Below, piece by piece: positions 49,362 through 57,948 of a stretch of 64,000 nucleotides of DNA. The stretch comes from an uncultured Eubacteriales bacterium (GTDB lineage: Bacteria > Bacillota > Clostridia > Oscillospirales > CAG-382), in NCBI GenBank assembly GCA_934446675.1, contig CAKSEL010000011.1, positions 27,852 through 91,851 of the forward strand. The letters are read 5' to 3'. Position 1 is the stretch's first letter, and every line of letters begins with the position of its first letter. A program made the translations under genes and the position numbers. Below the pieces are notes generated by a model. The model did not search any database and was not told where the DNA came from. It saw only the letters and a program-made list of their open reading frames with translations.

Positions 49362-50513
49362 ATGGCAGAAAAGCCCGTCATCGCTCTTCTTACTAATAAT
49401 GATGATGATGTATATTGTTTCCGTCTGGAGCTGGTTCAGAAGATTTTAAGCGAGGGCTATAACTTGCTTATATCGTGTCCGAATGGCCCGAAATTTGATG
49501 TTATGGAAGAAATCGGGCTTAAGAAAGGTGAAACTTTTATCTACGATGATCCGCCGATTGACAGAAGAGGAACGAGCGTGGTCAAGGATGGAAAGCTAAT
49601 GCTGCACTATTATAAACTTTTCAAAAAGTATAAACCTGCAGTTGTACTCGCCTATACTGCTAAGCCGAATGTCTATGCGTCAATAGTTGCACATTTGCTG
49701 AATATTCCTGTTATAAACAATGTGACAGGGCTTGGATCGGTTCTGAACGAGAACGGATTGAAAAAATCATTCATTATGATGCTTTTCAAAGCGGCTTATC
49801 GCGGATCTTCATGCATAATGTTTCAGAACAGTGCTAATATGGAACTGGCAAAGAAGCTGGGTTGGGTTAAGGGTGACTGTAAATTGATTCCCGGGTCGGG
49901 AGTGGCTCTTGACAGATACCCTGTACAGGATTATCCGGACGGCGGAAACGGCATTGAGGGAAAACCGATAGTATTCAATTATATCGGCAGAATTCTCCGT
50001 GACAAAGGCGTTGATGATTACATTGAAGCGGCAAAGCGAATTAAAGCGAAGTATCCTGAAACGGAATTTAATATGCTTGGTTTTATCGAACCGACAGAGA
50101 GTCATTATGATGCTGAACTTAAAGAACTCGGCAAACAAGGAATTGTTCTTTACCGCGGCTCTCAGAAAGATGTAAAACCGTGGATAAAACGTGCTCACGC
50201 TATTATTCATCCGTCTACATACGGTGAAGGCATGAGCAATGTACTTCTTGAGAATGCTTCAAGCGGTCGTCTTATAATCACAACAGATAATCCGGGGTGC
50301 CGCGAAACGGTAAAGGATGGTATATCGGGTTTTATCTATCCCGGCGGCGATGTGGATGCGCTTGTGAAAAAGATTGAGTATGTAGTTAACAGTATGCCGA
50401 ACAATCAACGTAAACAGATGGGTTTAGAAGGACGTAAAAAGGTCGAAAAAGAGTTCAGCCGCGAAGTAGTTATTGAAGCTTATCTGGAAAAAATTATGGA
50501 ATTGGCGAAATAA
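49362..50513 (+). CDS. Glycosyltransferase family 4 (GT-B)
   Basis: 383 residues. N-terminal acceptor half (VIALLTNNDDDVYCFRLELVQKILSEGYNLLISCP, LAYTAKPNVYASIVAHLLNIPVINNVTGLGSV) and C-terminal donor half (FNYIGRILRDKGVDDYIEAAK, HPSTYGEGMSNVLLENASSGRLIITTDNPGCRE), with the E-x7-E type retaining-GT4 signature. The VTGLGS segment is shared with PglA-like enzymes that extend undecaprenyl-linked sugars. It follows the initiating transferase by 10 nt, so it may add the second sugar. No signal or membrane helix; acts at the inner membrane face. Confidence 0.92.
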   Translation: MAEKPVIALLTNNDDDVYCFRLELVQKILSEGYNLLISCPNGPKFDVMEEIGLKKGETFIYDDPPIDRRGTSVVKDGKLMLHYYKLFKKYKPAVVLAYTAKPNVYASIVAHLLNIPVINNVTGLGSVLNENGLKKSFIMMLFKAAYRGSSCIMFQNSANMELAKKLGWVKGDCKLIPGSGVALDRYPVQDYPDGGNGIEGKPIVFNYIGRILRDKGVDDYIEAAKRIKAKYPETEFNMLGFIEPTESHYDAELKELGKQGIVLYRGSQKDVKPWIKRAHAIIHPSTYGEGMSNVLLENASSGRLIITTDNPGCRETVKDGISGFIYPGGDVDALVKKIEYVVNSMPNNQRKQMGLEGRKKVEKEFSREVVIEAYLEKIMELAK

Positions 50514-50528
50514 GCGGAGGTAAAGGTT

Positions 50529-51248
50529 ATGACAATTAGGGAGATTTATGAAATTGCTGTGCCGATAGCAAAGCGCAAAGAAGAAAAGTTCAATATTTGG
50601 GTTACTGTTGCTGTAAGACCGTTATCGGTTTTTGTGACAAAACTGTTTTTGAATACAAAAGTTAAACCTACGCAAATTACAGCTTTTTCGTTGCTTTGCT
50701 CGTTGGCAGGATTTTTTGTTTTGTCTTTCACGCATACAATGCCATTGAAAGTTTTGGGGTGGTTTTTGTTTTTTGCATGGGCCGTTTTGGATGGGGTCGA
50801 CGGTAATTATGCAAGATGTTCAAATCAATGTTCACAGTTAGGTGACTTGTGGGATACTACAGGAGGATATGCTGCAATGGTATTGATGTATTTTTCATGC
50901 GGCATTGTAGCGTTTTATGATTTCAATTCAGTTAGTTTGATAGAACCATATTGGTACTTAATCTTTGGTGGAGCAACGGCAATTTTTTCGATTTTTCCGC
51001 GCCTTGTTATGCACAAGAAGAAATCTTACGGTAACAATTCTGAAGCGGTTAGGGAATTGTCAGATAAGAAAACATTTGGTCCATCACAAATTGTGGCTAT
51101 GAACTTGGTTTCTCCATCTGGTTTTATGCAGATTATCCTGCTGTTTGGTATTCTATTTCATATAACTAATTTGCTTATATTATTTTATTTTATTGTCAAT
51201 TTAGAAATTATGGGCTTAAGTCTGTATAAATTGTTGAAGCAAATATAG
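50529..51248 (+). CDS. CDP-alcohol phosphatidyltransferase-family membrane protein with altered active site
   Basis: 239 residues, about six hydrophobic helices. The family transfers an alcohol phosphate from (or to) a CDP-linked donor inside the membrane. The motif D-x2-DG-x2-AR-x8-G-x3-D-x3-D is present as D88, D91-G92, A95-R96, G105 and D109, but the last Asp, normally the catalytic base, is Gly113. The DNA reads gga at this codon. It is encoded 12 nt before the SDR-cytidylyltransferase fusion, whose CDP product would be its donor. Likely role: attaching a polyol phosphate to the glycan or its lipid carrier; inactive or re-wired variants are possible. RBS GGAGG. Confidence 0.87.
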   Translation: MTIREIYEIAVPIAKRKEEKFNIWVTVAVRPLSVFVTKLFLNTKVKPTQITAFSLLCSLAGFFVLSFTHTMPLKVLGWFLFFAWAVLDGVDGNYARCSNQCSQLGDLWDTTGGYAAMVLMYFSCGIVAFYDFNSVSLIEPYWYLIFGGATAIFSIFPRLVMHKKKSYGNNSEAVRELSDKKTFGPSQIVAMNLVSPSGFMQIILLFGILFHITNLLILFYFIVNLEIMGLSLYKLLKQI

Positions 51249-51260
51249 AAGGAGTATAAT

Positions 51261-52451
51261 ATGAAAAAAGCAGTAATAGTTGGAGGCAGTAATGGAATAG
51301 GTCTTTCAATTAGCAAGATGTTAATTGAAGAAGGATACTATTTGGAAATTTGTGATTGCAGACCTCCGGAAGAAGGAATCTTGGAGCTAAATCACTACAA
51401 TTATAATTATTGTGATTTATTAGACTTCAATGAAGATTTATTCTATTCGTTTTCTGAGGACTTGAGTGTGGAGCTTCTTATGGTTACTGCCGGAATTGGG
51501 CGTATAGCAGATTTTCAATATTATCATACGGCGGAAATTGAGAAAATATTTAATGTGAATACCGTTTCAACGATTAAGATTTTCAAAATATTTTTTGACC
51601 GCATCATCTCTAAAGAAACATTTTATGCCGGTGTTATTGGTTCTGTTTCTGGCTGGATGTGCTCACCTTCAGCTACAGTATATTCTGCCTCAAAGGCGGC
51701 GGTGGTACGCTTTGTTGAATCAGTGAATATTGAGTTAGAGGTTTCAGGAACCAATAATAGGATTCTTGATGTGTCTCCGGCTTCGTTCAAGGGAAGTAGA
51801 TTTTATGGAGGTGAAAATGATCTTTCTTCATTGAATCCGTTTGCAAAAGAAATTCTAATTCATCTATTTAAAAGAGAAACTATATTTATACCTCAGTATG
51901 AAGAAATTTTTAAGAATGTTTTTGAGCAATATCATAGTAATCCGCATGAATACGGTTTGCATAGTTATCAGTACAAGAAGCATTCCGGGCGGCTCGATAA
52001 CCGGAAGAAAGCCAAAATCGGTTATCTTTCAGGAACTTTTGATCTTTTCCACATTGGTCATTTGAACTTGTTACGTCGGGCAAAACAGCAGTGCGACTAT
52101 TTAATTGTTGGTGTTCATGGGAATGGAGATTGGAAAGGTAAGGAGACATTTATCTCGCTTGAAGAACGCAAGCAAATTGTCGGAGCTTGTAAGTATGTTG
52201 ACAAGGTTGTGGATTCCTGTACGGAGGATTCCGATGCATGGAATCTTTGGCATTATGACATACTCTTTGTCGGTTCGGATTATAAGGGGACAAAGCGTTT
52301 TAATAGTTATGAGGAATTTTTTAAGGATAAGGGCGTAGAGATTGTTTATTTTCCTTACACTCAAAGCACCAGTAGTACACAGATTCGAAAGGTTATTGCG
52401 GAGAGGATCAAAGAAAAAGAGTGTGTAAAAATGCCGAGGATTGAAAAATGA
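51261..52451 (+). CDS. Fusion of short-chain dehydrogenase/reductase and cytidylyltransferase
   Basis: 396 residues. N-terminal SDR about 1-245: nucleotide loop VGGSNGIG (7-14), NVN near 98-100, and the catalytic pair Tyr141-x3-Lys145 in VYSASKA. C-terminal nucleotidyltransferase about 252-380: SGTFDLFHIGHLNLLRRAK with HIGH (264-267), ISLEERKQIV, and the ST-rich loop STSSTQIR (369-376), close to TagD-type glycerol-phosphate cytidylyltransferases. The two parts would reduce a keto-sugar phosphate to an alditol phosphate and activate it as a CDP-alditol. In Bcs1-type enzymes the order is reversed and the cytidylyltransferase is of IspD type, so this layout differs. The next gene overlaps it by 4 nt (ATGA). 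Confidence 0.9.
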   Translation: MKKAVIVGGSNGIGLSISKMLIEEGYYLEICDCRPPEEGILELNHYNYNYCDLLDFNEDLFYSFSEDLSVELLMVTAGIGRIADFQYYHTAEIEKIFNVNTVSTIKIFKIFFDRIISKETFYAGVIGSVSGWMCSPSATVYSASKAAVVRFVESVNIELEVSGTNNRILDVSPASFKGSRFYGGENDLSSLNPFAKEILIHLFKRETIFIPQYEEIFKNVFEQYHSNPHEYGLHSYQYKKHSGRLDNRKKAKIGYLSGTFDLFHIGHLNLLRRAKQQCDYLIVGVHGNGDWKGKETFISLEERKQIVGACKYVDKVVDSCTEDSDAWNLWHYDILFVGSDYKGTKRFNSYEEFFKDKGVEIVYFPYTQSTSSTQIRKVIAERIKEKECVKMPRIEK

Positions 52452-53563
52452 AAAAAACTAGTGTTTTAATGGTTCTGGGCAATACAGGTCGTGGCGGAGC
52501 TCAAACGTTTGCAATGAATTTACTGCGAATGATTGATAAAGAAAAGTATCAGATTGATTTCGCCGTAAATGAGATCAGGAAAAACGGATATACTCAGGAG
52601 ATGTATAAACTGGGAAGTAAGATTTATGAAATCCCATTTTTTAAAGGATATAACTGGGGAACTTATGTAAAGACATGGGACAGGCTATTATCAGAACATC
52701 ATTATGACATTGTTCATGGCCATGTGAGCAGTTCAGCATCCATTTACCTGAAAGAAGCCCGCAGGCACGGGTGTAAGACTATTGCGCACAGCCATAGTGC
52801 TGGATACCGAGGGAATTGGATAGAGCGGCAAGTCAAGAAAGTCTTTACGGTTGGCGTGAAAAGTCAGGCAGACTATTGGTTTGCGTGCTCTAAGCTTGCT
52901 GCGGAAAGATTATTTGGACAAAACTATGCGAACTATGCCCATTATTACGATATTCCAAATGCAATAATTGCTGATAACTATCTTTTTTGCGAAGAAAGCA
53001 GAAACTTAATCAGAAGTCAGAATGGAATTAATTTCGAGCAAAGAGTCTATGGTCATGTTGGTTCTTTTACAGCGCCTAAAAACCATGAATTTTTGCTGGA
53101 AGTTTTTTCACGGATAGCAGCAAATGATCCCAAAGCGGTTTTAGTTATATGTGGTGATGGTGAGAGAAAATCTGAGATACAAGCAAGGATAGAATCGTTA
53201 AAAATCTCTGAAAAAGTTTTACTGGTTGGAAATGTTGCAAATGTTAATGAATACATGATGGCAATGGACGCTATGATATTTCCGTCCTTTTTTGAAGGGT
53301 TCCCTGTGACCATTCTTGAAGCACAAGCAGCCGGTCTTCCGATTGTATTGTCAGATACCATAACGGATGAAGTTTTTTTGACAGATTGTATACATCCTAT
53401 GTCCTTAAGCTCCGGAGCAGAAGCGTGGGCAAGTAAAGCAATGAAATTGAAGAGCGGTAACAGAGTCTCTATGAATGCTCATATTTCGGCATCAAAATAT
53501 AACATGAAAAATTGTGTAGAGCAAATTGAAAATATATATTGCGAAATGGTGAAAAGAAAGTAA
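52448..53563 (+). CDS. Glycosyltransferase family 4 (EpsF/CapM-like)
   Basis: 371 residues; the start overlaps the previous stop by 4 nt. N-terminal VLGNTGRGGAQTFAMNLLRMID and IVHGHVSSSASIYLKEARRHGCKTIAHSHS; C-terminal GHVGSFTAPKNHEFLLEVFSRI, VICGDGERKSEIQARI and FPSFFEGFPVTILEAQAAGLPIVLSD with the GT4 glutamates. Retaining GT-B enzyme using a nucleotide sugar. The HSHSAG motif is typical of EpsF-like transferases in Gram-positive exopolysaccharide loci. Sugar and linkage unknown. Confidence 0.92.
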   Translation: MKKTSVLMVLGNTGRGGAQTFAMNLLRMIDKEKYQIDFAVNEIRKNGYTQEMYKLGSKIYEIPFFKGYNWGTYVKTWDRLLSEHHYDIVHGHVSSSASIYLKEARRHGCKTIAHSHSAGYRGNWIERQVKKVFTVGVKSQADYWFACSKLAAERLFGQNYANYAHYYDIPNAIIADNYLFCEESRNLIRSQNGINFEQRVYGHVGSFTAPKNHEFLLEVFSRIAANDPKAVLVICGDGERKSEIQARIESLKISEKVLLVGNVANVNEYMMAMDAMIFPSFFEGFPVTILEAQAAGLPIVLSDTITDEVFLTDCIHPMSLSSGAEAWASKAMKLKSGNRVSMNAHISASKYNMKNCVEQIENIYCEMVKRK

Positions 53564-53820
53564 GTCAGTCAGTATTTACTGAAATCGGTCGGTTAAATTG
53601 CTTTCTTCATTATTACGATATAATGAACCTTAAAAAATCAGGATATTAGACGTATGATTTGGGAGGTTATTCTGAGGAAGAACAGCTAAAAAACATATCT
53701 GAGTTTAAGGCTGCTTTCGTCGTAGATGCTATAGATGTTTATACAGCCATTTATGCAACAAGTGAAATTGGAAAGTTAACATCAGGTATTGTCAAAAAAC
53801 TAATTTTAAGGAGAATTGAA
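53564..53820 (+). other. Intergenic stretch with an open but unsupported frame
   Basis: 257 bases between two glycosyltransferase genes. A frame continuous with the next gene is open from TTG 53659, but it has no ribosome site and its sequence does not look like a glycosyltransferase N-terminus; it may be the remnant of a lost gene. The true start of the next gene is at 53821. Confidence 0.5.
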
Positions 53821-54903
53821 ATGTATAAACTCCTGTTCTATATAAATACAATTAGTGGCGGCGGAGCTGAAAGAGTTATTTTGCAATTAGCTCACCACTT
53901 TGCTGAAGTCGGATATCGTTCAGTGCTGGTCACATCATTTGTGGATGAGGGAAAAGAGTATGCTGTTCCGGAAAATGTAACCAGAATCTCGATAGAGCAT
54001 AAAGAAGTAAAACAGTCCAGACTAAAAAGAAATATTACAAGGATAAAGGCGTTACGCAGAATTATAAAGAATGAGAAACCATCTGCTGTAATTTCATTTA
54101 TGGCAGAGCCAAACTTCCGCGCTATGGCAGCAACGATAGGATTACGAACCAAACGGATTATTTCAGTCAGGAATTCTCCGGATCGCGAATATGCCGGAAG
54201 AATCGGAAGATTTGTAGGAAAGCATATTTTGCCGCAGGCCGATGGGTGTGTTTTTCAAACCGAAGATGCCAGAGCTTGGTTTCCTGAAAAACTGCGTCAG
54301 AAATCAAGAGTTATTATGAATGATGTTAAGGAAGATTTTTTTGAAGTTCGGAGAAAAGATACACACAACATCATTGCTGTCGGACGACTCAGCAAGCAAA
54401 AAAACCATGCCATGTTAATTGAAGCATTTGCGAAAATTGCAGATAAATATCCCGATCAAAATTTACTTATATATGGGTCAGGCGTACTTGAGGAAGACCT
54501 CAAAAGCTTGATAATTGCTCTTGAGCTTGAAAAACGAGTCAGTTTAATGGGGGCTACTGATAAAGTGGCAGAGGTGTTGGGTAAAGCCCAAGTTTTTGCA
54601 CTTTCGTCGGACTATGAAGGAATGCCGAATTGCCTAATGGAAGCATTGGCAGCGGGAGTTCCGAGCATTTCGACAGATTGCCCGTGCGGAGGTCCGAAGA
54701 CTTTGATCAAAGACGGCGAAAACGGGCTTCTCGTCCCTGTGGGAGATAAAGAGGCTATGGCACAGGCTTTGGATAAAATGCTGTCTGATCTTGACGGCGC
54801 TGAGGTCTTGGGACGGAACGCAAAAGAGAGCGCACTGAAATTTCATCCGGAAAAGATATTTGCCCAGTGGCGGGAGTATATCGAAGAGGTAATTGAAAAA
54901 TGA
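53821..54903 (+). CDS. Glycosyltransferase family 4
   Basis: 360 residues from ATG 53821 with AAGGAG just upstream. N-terminal KLLFYINTISGGGAERVILQLAHHFAEVG is the classic glycine-rich acceptor-side motif, and FMAEPNFRAMAATIGLRTKRIISVRNSP follows. C-terminal AVGRLSKQKNHAMLIEAFAKI, IYGSGVLEEDLKSLI and SSDYEGMPNCLMEALAAGVPSISTDCPCGGP carry the donor-site E-x7-E pattern; the STDCPCGGP loop resembles the GalNAc/hexosyl transferases of the PglH/PglJ and EpsD type. The next gene overlaps it by 4 nt. Confidence 0.92.
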   Translation: MYKLLFYINTISGGGAERVILQLAHHFAEVGYRSVLVTSFVDEGKEYAVPENVTRISIEHKEVKQSRLKRNITRIKALRRIIKNEKPSAVISFMAEPNFRAMAATIGLRTKRIISVRNSPDREYAGRIGRFVGKHILPQADGCVFQTEDARAWFPEKLRQKSRVIMNDVKEDFFEVRRKDTHNIIAVGRLSKQKNHAMLIEAFAKIADKYPDQNLLIYGSGVLEEDLKSLIIALELEKRVSLMGATDKVAEVLGKAQVFALSSDYEGMPNCLMEALAAGVPSISTDCPCGGPKTLIKDGENGLLVPVGDKEAMAQALDKMLSDLDGAEVLGRNAKESALKFHPEKIFAQWREYIEEVIEK

Positions 54904-55424
54904 GAATTACAGTTATCCTAAATGAACTAAAAAAACGGTTGAAGGGAAATTTTAACATAGCAAAAGAGAATGGTATGACAGTTGAAGAAGGCGTATCGGT
55001 TCTTGGCGGCGTAAATTTTGGCAGTGAACCCTATTTGATTACACTCAGGCGAAAATGCCGAATTACATCTGATGTTGTTTTTGTAACTCACGATGGCGGG
55101 ACATGGGCATTTCGTGATCACTGGGAAGAGTATAAAGATGTTGTAAAGTACGGTCGCATAGAAATAGGCGAGGAAGCATTTATAGGGACCAGAAGCATCA
55201 TAATGCCGGGTGTCCATGTGGGGAAACATTCTGTTGTTGGTGCCGGAAGTGTTGTTACAAAAGATGTTCCGGATTATACAGTGGTTGCTGGAGTGCCTGC
55301 GAGAACGATCTGTACTACAAAAGAATATGCAGACAAGGCATTAAAAAATATGCCTGATGATTTTGATAAGAAAGCATATAGTTCTGACAAAAAATCTTAT
55401 TTGCTGAAAACACTTGAACAATGA
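54900..55424 (+). CDS. Hexapeptide-repeat O-acetyltransferase
   Basis: 174 residues; overlaps the previous gene by 4 nt. Left-handed beta-helix acetyltransferase with repeats of (LIV)-G-x4: VLGGVNFGSEPYLITL, YGRIEIGEEAFIGTRSIIMPGVHVGKHSVVGAGSVVTKDVPDYTVVAGVPARTI, the usual C-terminal end of this family. THDG near residue 63 supplies the catalytic His. Likely acetylates a sugar or the growing polysaccharide with acetyl-CoA in the cytosol. Confidence 0.9.
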   Translation: MRITVILNELKKRLKGNFNIAKENGMTVEEGVSVLGGVNFGSEPYLITLRRKCRITSDVVFVTHDGGTWAFRDHWEEYKDVVKYGRIEIGEEAFIGTRSIIMPGVHVGKHSVVGAGSVVTKDVPDYTVVAGVPARTICTTKEYADKALKNMPDDFDKKAYSSDKKSYLLKTLEQ

Positions 55425-55433
55425 GGGATTTCT

Positions 55434-56516
55434 ATGAAAGTACTTACTTTGCTGAACGGCTTGGGCATGGGCGGTGCTGAGCATATGGCATATGAACTTG
55501 TAAAAAATTTGGATCATAAAAAGTTTGAAAGTCCCGTGTTTTGCTATGGCTCAAGGGTCGGAACTCCTCTTGAAAACGAGATGTCCGCAGCTGCCGATCT
55601 TGCGTTTGGCAATTTGAAGGGACATATTACGTTGATGCATATGGTAAAAATGCTGAAAAAAATCAGCAGTTATAATCCTGATATAATTCATGCGCATATG
55701 GGCGGAGTTGCTTTCGGGATTCCTTGGTGTCTGATGCATAAAAAACCTATTGTTATAACTGTTCATACAAAACCGGACGTGGCTTTCAGCACGAAAAATC
55801 AAAAGCTTATCCGCAAGGCTCTTCAACGAAGAATTTGTTATATCGTTGCGGTTTCGGAAGAAAATTATAAGTATGTAAAAGACTATTACAAAATCACGGA
55901 AACGCAGTGTGGATTTGTGAATAACGGCATAGATATTCGCCGCTTTTACCGCAAGGAACACGAAAAATTTACTTATATTAATGTTGCCCGTCAGGACGAT
56001 AATAAGAATCAAGCTTCGATTGTCAGATGTTTTGCAAAGATTTATGAGTCGGATCATAATACACGGTTGTATCTTGTAGGGGACGGACCTTTGCATAGCG
56101 AACTCAAGAGTTTGGTAAAAGAATTGAATCTGGAAGAAGCAGTAATCCTTCCCGGTCTTACCGATAAGCCGGAAGATTATTATGCGATTTCTGATGCGTA
56201 TATTCAGTCCTCGCACAGAGAAGCTATGCCGCTATCTGTTTTGGAAGCTATGGCGGCAGGGCTGCCCGTTATATCAACAGATGTCGGCGGATTAAGAGAT
56301 GTAGTGAAAAACAACGGACGGCTTGTTCGGGATAATGACGAAGCAGCTTTAGAAGATGCAATGCACTGGATTAAAGAGATGGATTTTGAACGCAGGCAAT
56401 CGCTTGCCGCAGAATCAATGGCTATTGCCGCAGAGTATTCTTCGGAAAAGATGGCTGAAAAATATCAGGCAATCTATGAGAGGCTTGTGAATATGAAATG
56501 CCAATGCAGAGAATAA
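55434..56516 (+). CDS. Glycosyltransferase family 4
   Basis: 360 residues. KVLTLLNGLGMGGAEHMAYELVKNLDHKKFE at the N-terminus, IIHAHMGGVAFGIPWCLMHKKPIVITVHTKP in the middle of the first half, and donor-side NVARQDDNKNQASIVRCFAKIYE, YLVGDGPLHSELKSLV and QSSHREAMPLSVLEAMAAGLPVISTDVGGLRDVV, again the GT4 signature. Starts 10 nt after the acetyltransferase gene, with GAGGG upstream. Fourth glycosyltransferase of the operon; together with the initiating transferase this allows a repeat unit of about five sugars. Confidence 0.92.
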   Translation: MKVLTLLNGLGMGGAEHMAYELVKNLDHKKFESPVFCYGSRVGTPLENEMSAAADLAFGNLKGHITLMHMVKMLKKISSYNPDIIHAHMGGVAFGIPWCLMHKKPIVITVHTKPDVAFSTKNQKLIRKALQRRICYIVAVSEENYKYVKDYYKITETQCGFVNNGIDIRRFYRKEHEKFTYINVARQDDNKNQASIVRCFAKIYESDHNTRLYLVGDGPLHSELKSLVKELNLEEAVILPGLTDKPEDYYAISDAYIQSSHREAMPLSVLEAMAAGLPVISTDVGGLRDVVKNNGRLVRDNDEAALEDAMHWIKEMDFERRQSLAAESMAIAAEYSSEKMAEKYQAIYERLVNMKCQCRE

Positions 56517-56658
56517 GCGAAAATGTCTTTTACGCTCTATGTTACAAGAATTTCTACTAAATCTCAATGACTGTAAATAAGAATCGAATTTGCACAGGAT
56601 TATTAATTTGTTAAAACGACTGTAAAATGTGCCGAAATATATGAGAGGGGCATAGGAA

Positions 56659-57948
56659 ATGGGTTTATTTGAGAAGAAAGATGTAAAGCTCAAACTTTTT
56701 GTGTTGATTACATCAGTTTTATTATTTACGCGAGATGTTGGTAACATAGGAATAAATAAATATATATTCGTAGGGTACATTACGTTATTCTTGTTAATAT
56801 CGAATGTTTCAGAGATATGCACAATTATTGCTTTTGTATTTCCGCTTTTGTATGGATTACCCGGAAATTATATAATGCCGTTAGCTTTGCTGTTCTGTTT
56901 GTTCAAAAAAAGAAGTCTGAAAAAAATACAATTTGCATATTTAATGTTTATTGCTGGAATGGAGATCCTGGCAACAAGAAATTATTTAAGTTTGCAAATT
57001 AACCAAATTGTCGGGTACATATCCATTGGTGCACTGTTTTTTTTAATAATATATGAAGATGGAATAGACTATAAAAGGTGTCTAAATTATTTTGTGCTTG
57101 GTATCACTGTATTGTGTGTCATTGACGTACTTGAAACAATTAGTGCATCTCCTTCCAACTGGCAAACATTATTGTCAAGTGGATATTTCCGATTTGGAGA
57201 TGTTGAAGATACAAATGATGGCTTAAGAATCTCATTGAACGCAAACGCTTTATCATACTTGTGTATAACAGGTATATCAATATTACTGGTGCTGTTGCAG
57301 GAAAAGAGGAAGAATGTCGGTCACTTCATAGAATTGTCCGTATTAATTATATCGGGCGCTTTAACCGTATCAAGGACGTTTTTTGCAGTGGCAATTGTTT
57401 GCGTAGCATTTTACATAATAAGTGTCGACAAAGACCATACATCCATGCTTAAACGCCTGGGTGTATTGGCGGCAATTATACTTACCGCATATTTAATATT
57501 TAGATTTCTGCCATCACTGACAGATGGGGTGCGTGCGAGATTTGAAAGAGCGGATGTGAGCACAGGAAACGGCCGAACGGAACTTTTCTTGAGCTATTGG
57601 GATGCATTCTGGGAGAGAACAATTGTTGTTCTGCTCGGGACGGGCGTTACCCAATATCAGGCAGTTTTAGGGATAACTTACAACGCCTTGCATAATGGAA
57701 TACTTCAATTGCTCGTTAGTTATGGCTTGCCGGGCTTCTTTATCTTCTTATATGGATGGTTAAAGCCGGTTGTGACAAATATCGGAAGAACTAAGGCTAT
57801 ATATTATTTACCGTTTATATGTACGTTTTTATATGTTCAGACCGCACAGTTTGTAAATCCATATGTCCTGTTTTGCCCACATTTATTTGCAGTTCTCACT
57901 GTGTGTTACGGTTCGAATAGAAGAAAAGAGGTAAAATGTGAAAGCTAG
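56659..57948 (+). CDS. O-antigen/polysaccharide polymerase-like membrane protein (Wzy/O-antigen ligase superfamily)
   Basis: 429 residues, strongly hydrophobic with about 11-12 membrane helices. The family-typical outer loop falls between the late helices (about 285-335, VRARFERADVSTGNGRTELFLSYWDAFWE), containing the GR-containing segment typical of Wzy_C/O-antigen ligase-like proteins, followed by HNGILQLLVSYGLPGFFIFLYG. Sequence identity in Wzy proteins is low, so the call rests on topology and context: a single Wzx, one initiating transferase and four glycosyltransferases in the same operon. RBS GAGGGG; a 142-nt gap precedes it. Overlaps the next gene by 11 nt. Confidence 0.85.
   Translation: MGLFEKKDVKLKLFVLITSVLLFTRDVGNIGINKYIFVGYITLFLLISNVSEICTIIAFVFPLLYGLPGNYIMPLALLFCLFKKRSLKKIQFAYLMFIAGMEILATRNYLSLQINQIVGYISIGALFFLIIYEDGIDYKRCLNYFVLGITVLCVIDVLETISASPSNWQTLLSSGYFRFGDVEDTNDGLRISLNANALSYLCITGISILLVLLQEKRKNVGHFIELSVLIISGALTVSRTFFAVAIVCVAFYIISVDKDHTSMLKRLGVLAAIILTAYLIFRFLPSLTDGVRARFERADVSTGNGRTELFLSYWDAFWERTIVVLLGTGVTQYQAVLGITYNALHNGILQLLVSYGLPGFFIFLYGWLKPVVTNIGRTKAIYYLPFICTFLYVQTAQFVNPYVLFCPHLFAVLTVCYGSNRRKEVKCES

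Noticed and set aside
53659..53820. N-terminal extension of the third glycosyltransferase
   Set aside because: No ribosome site at the TTG and the sequence does not resemble a GT4 start. AAGGAG before 53821 and the normal GISGGGAER-type start decide for ATG 53821.
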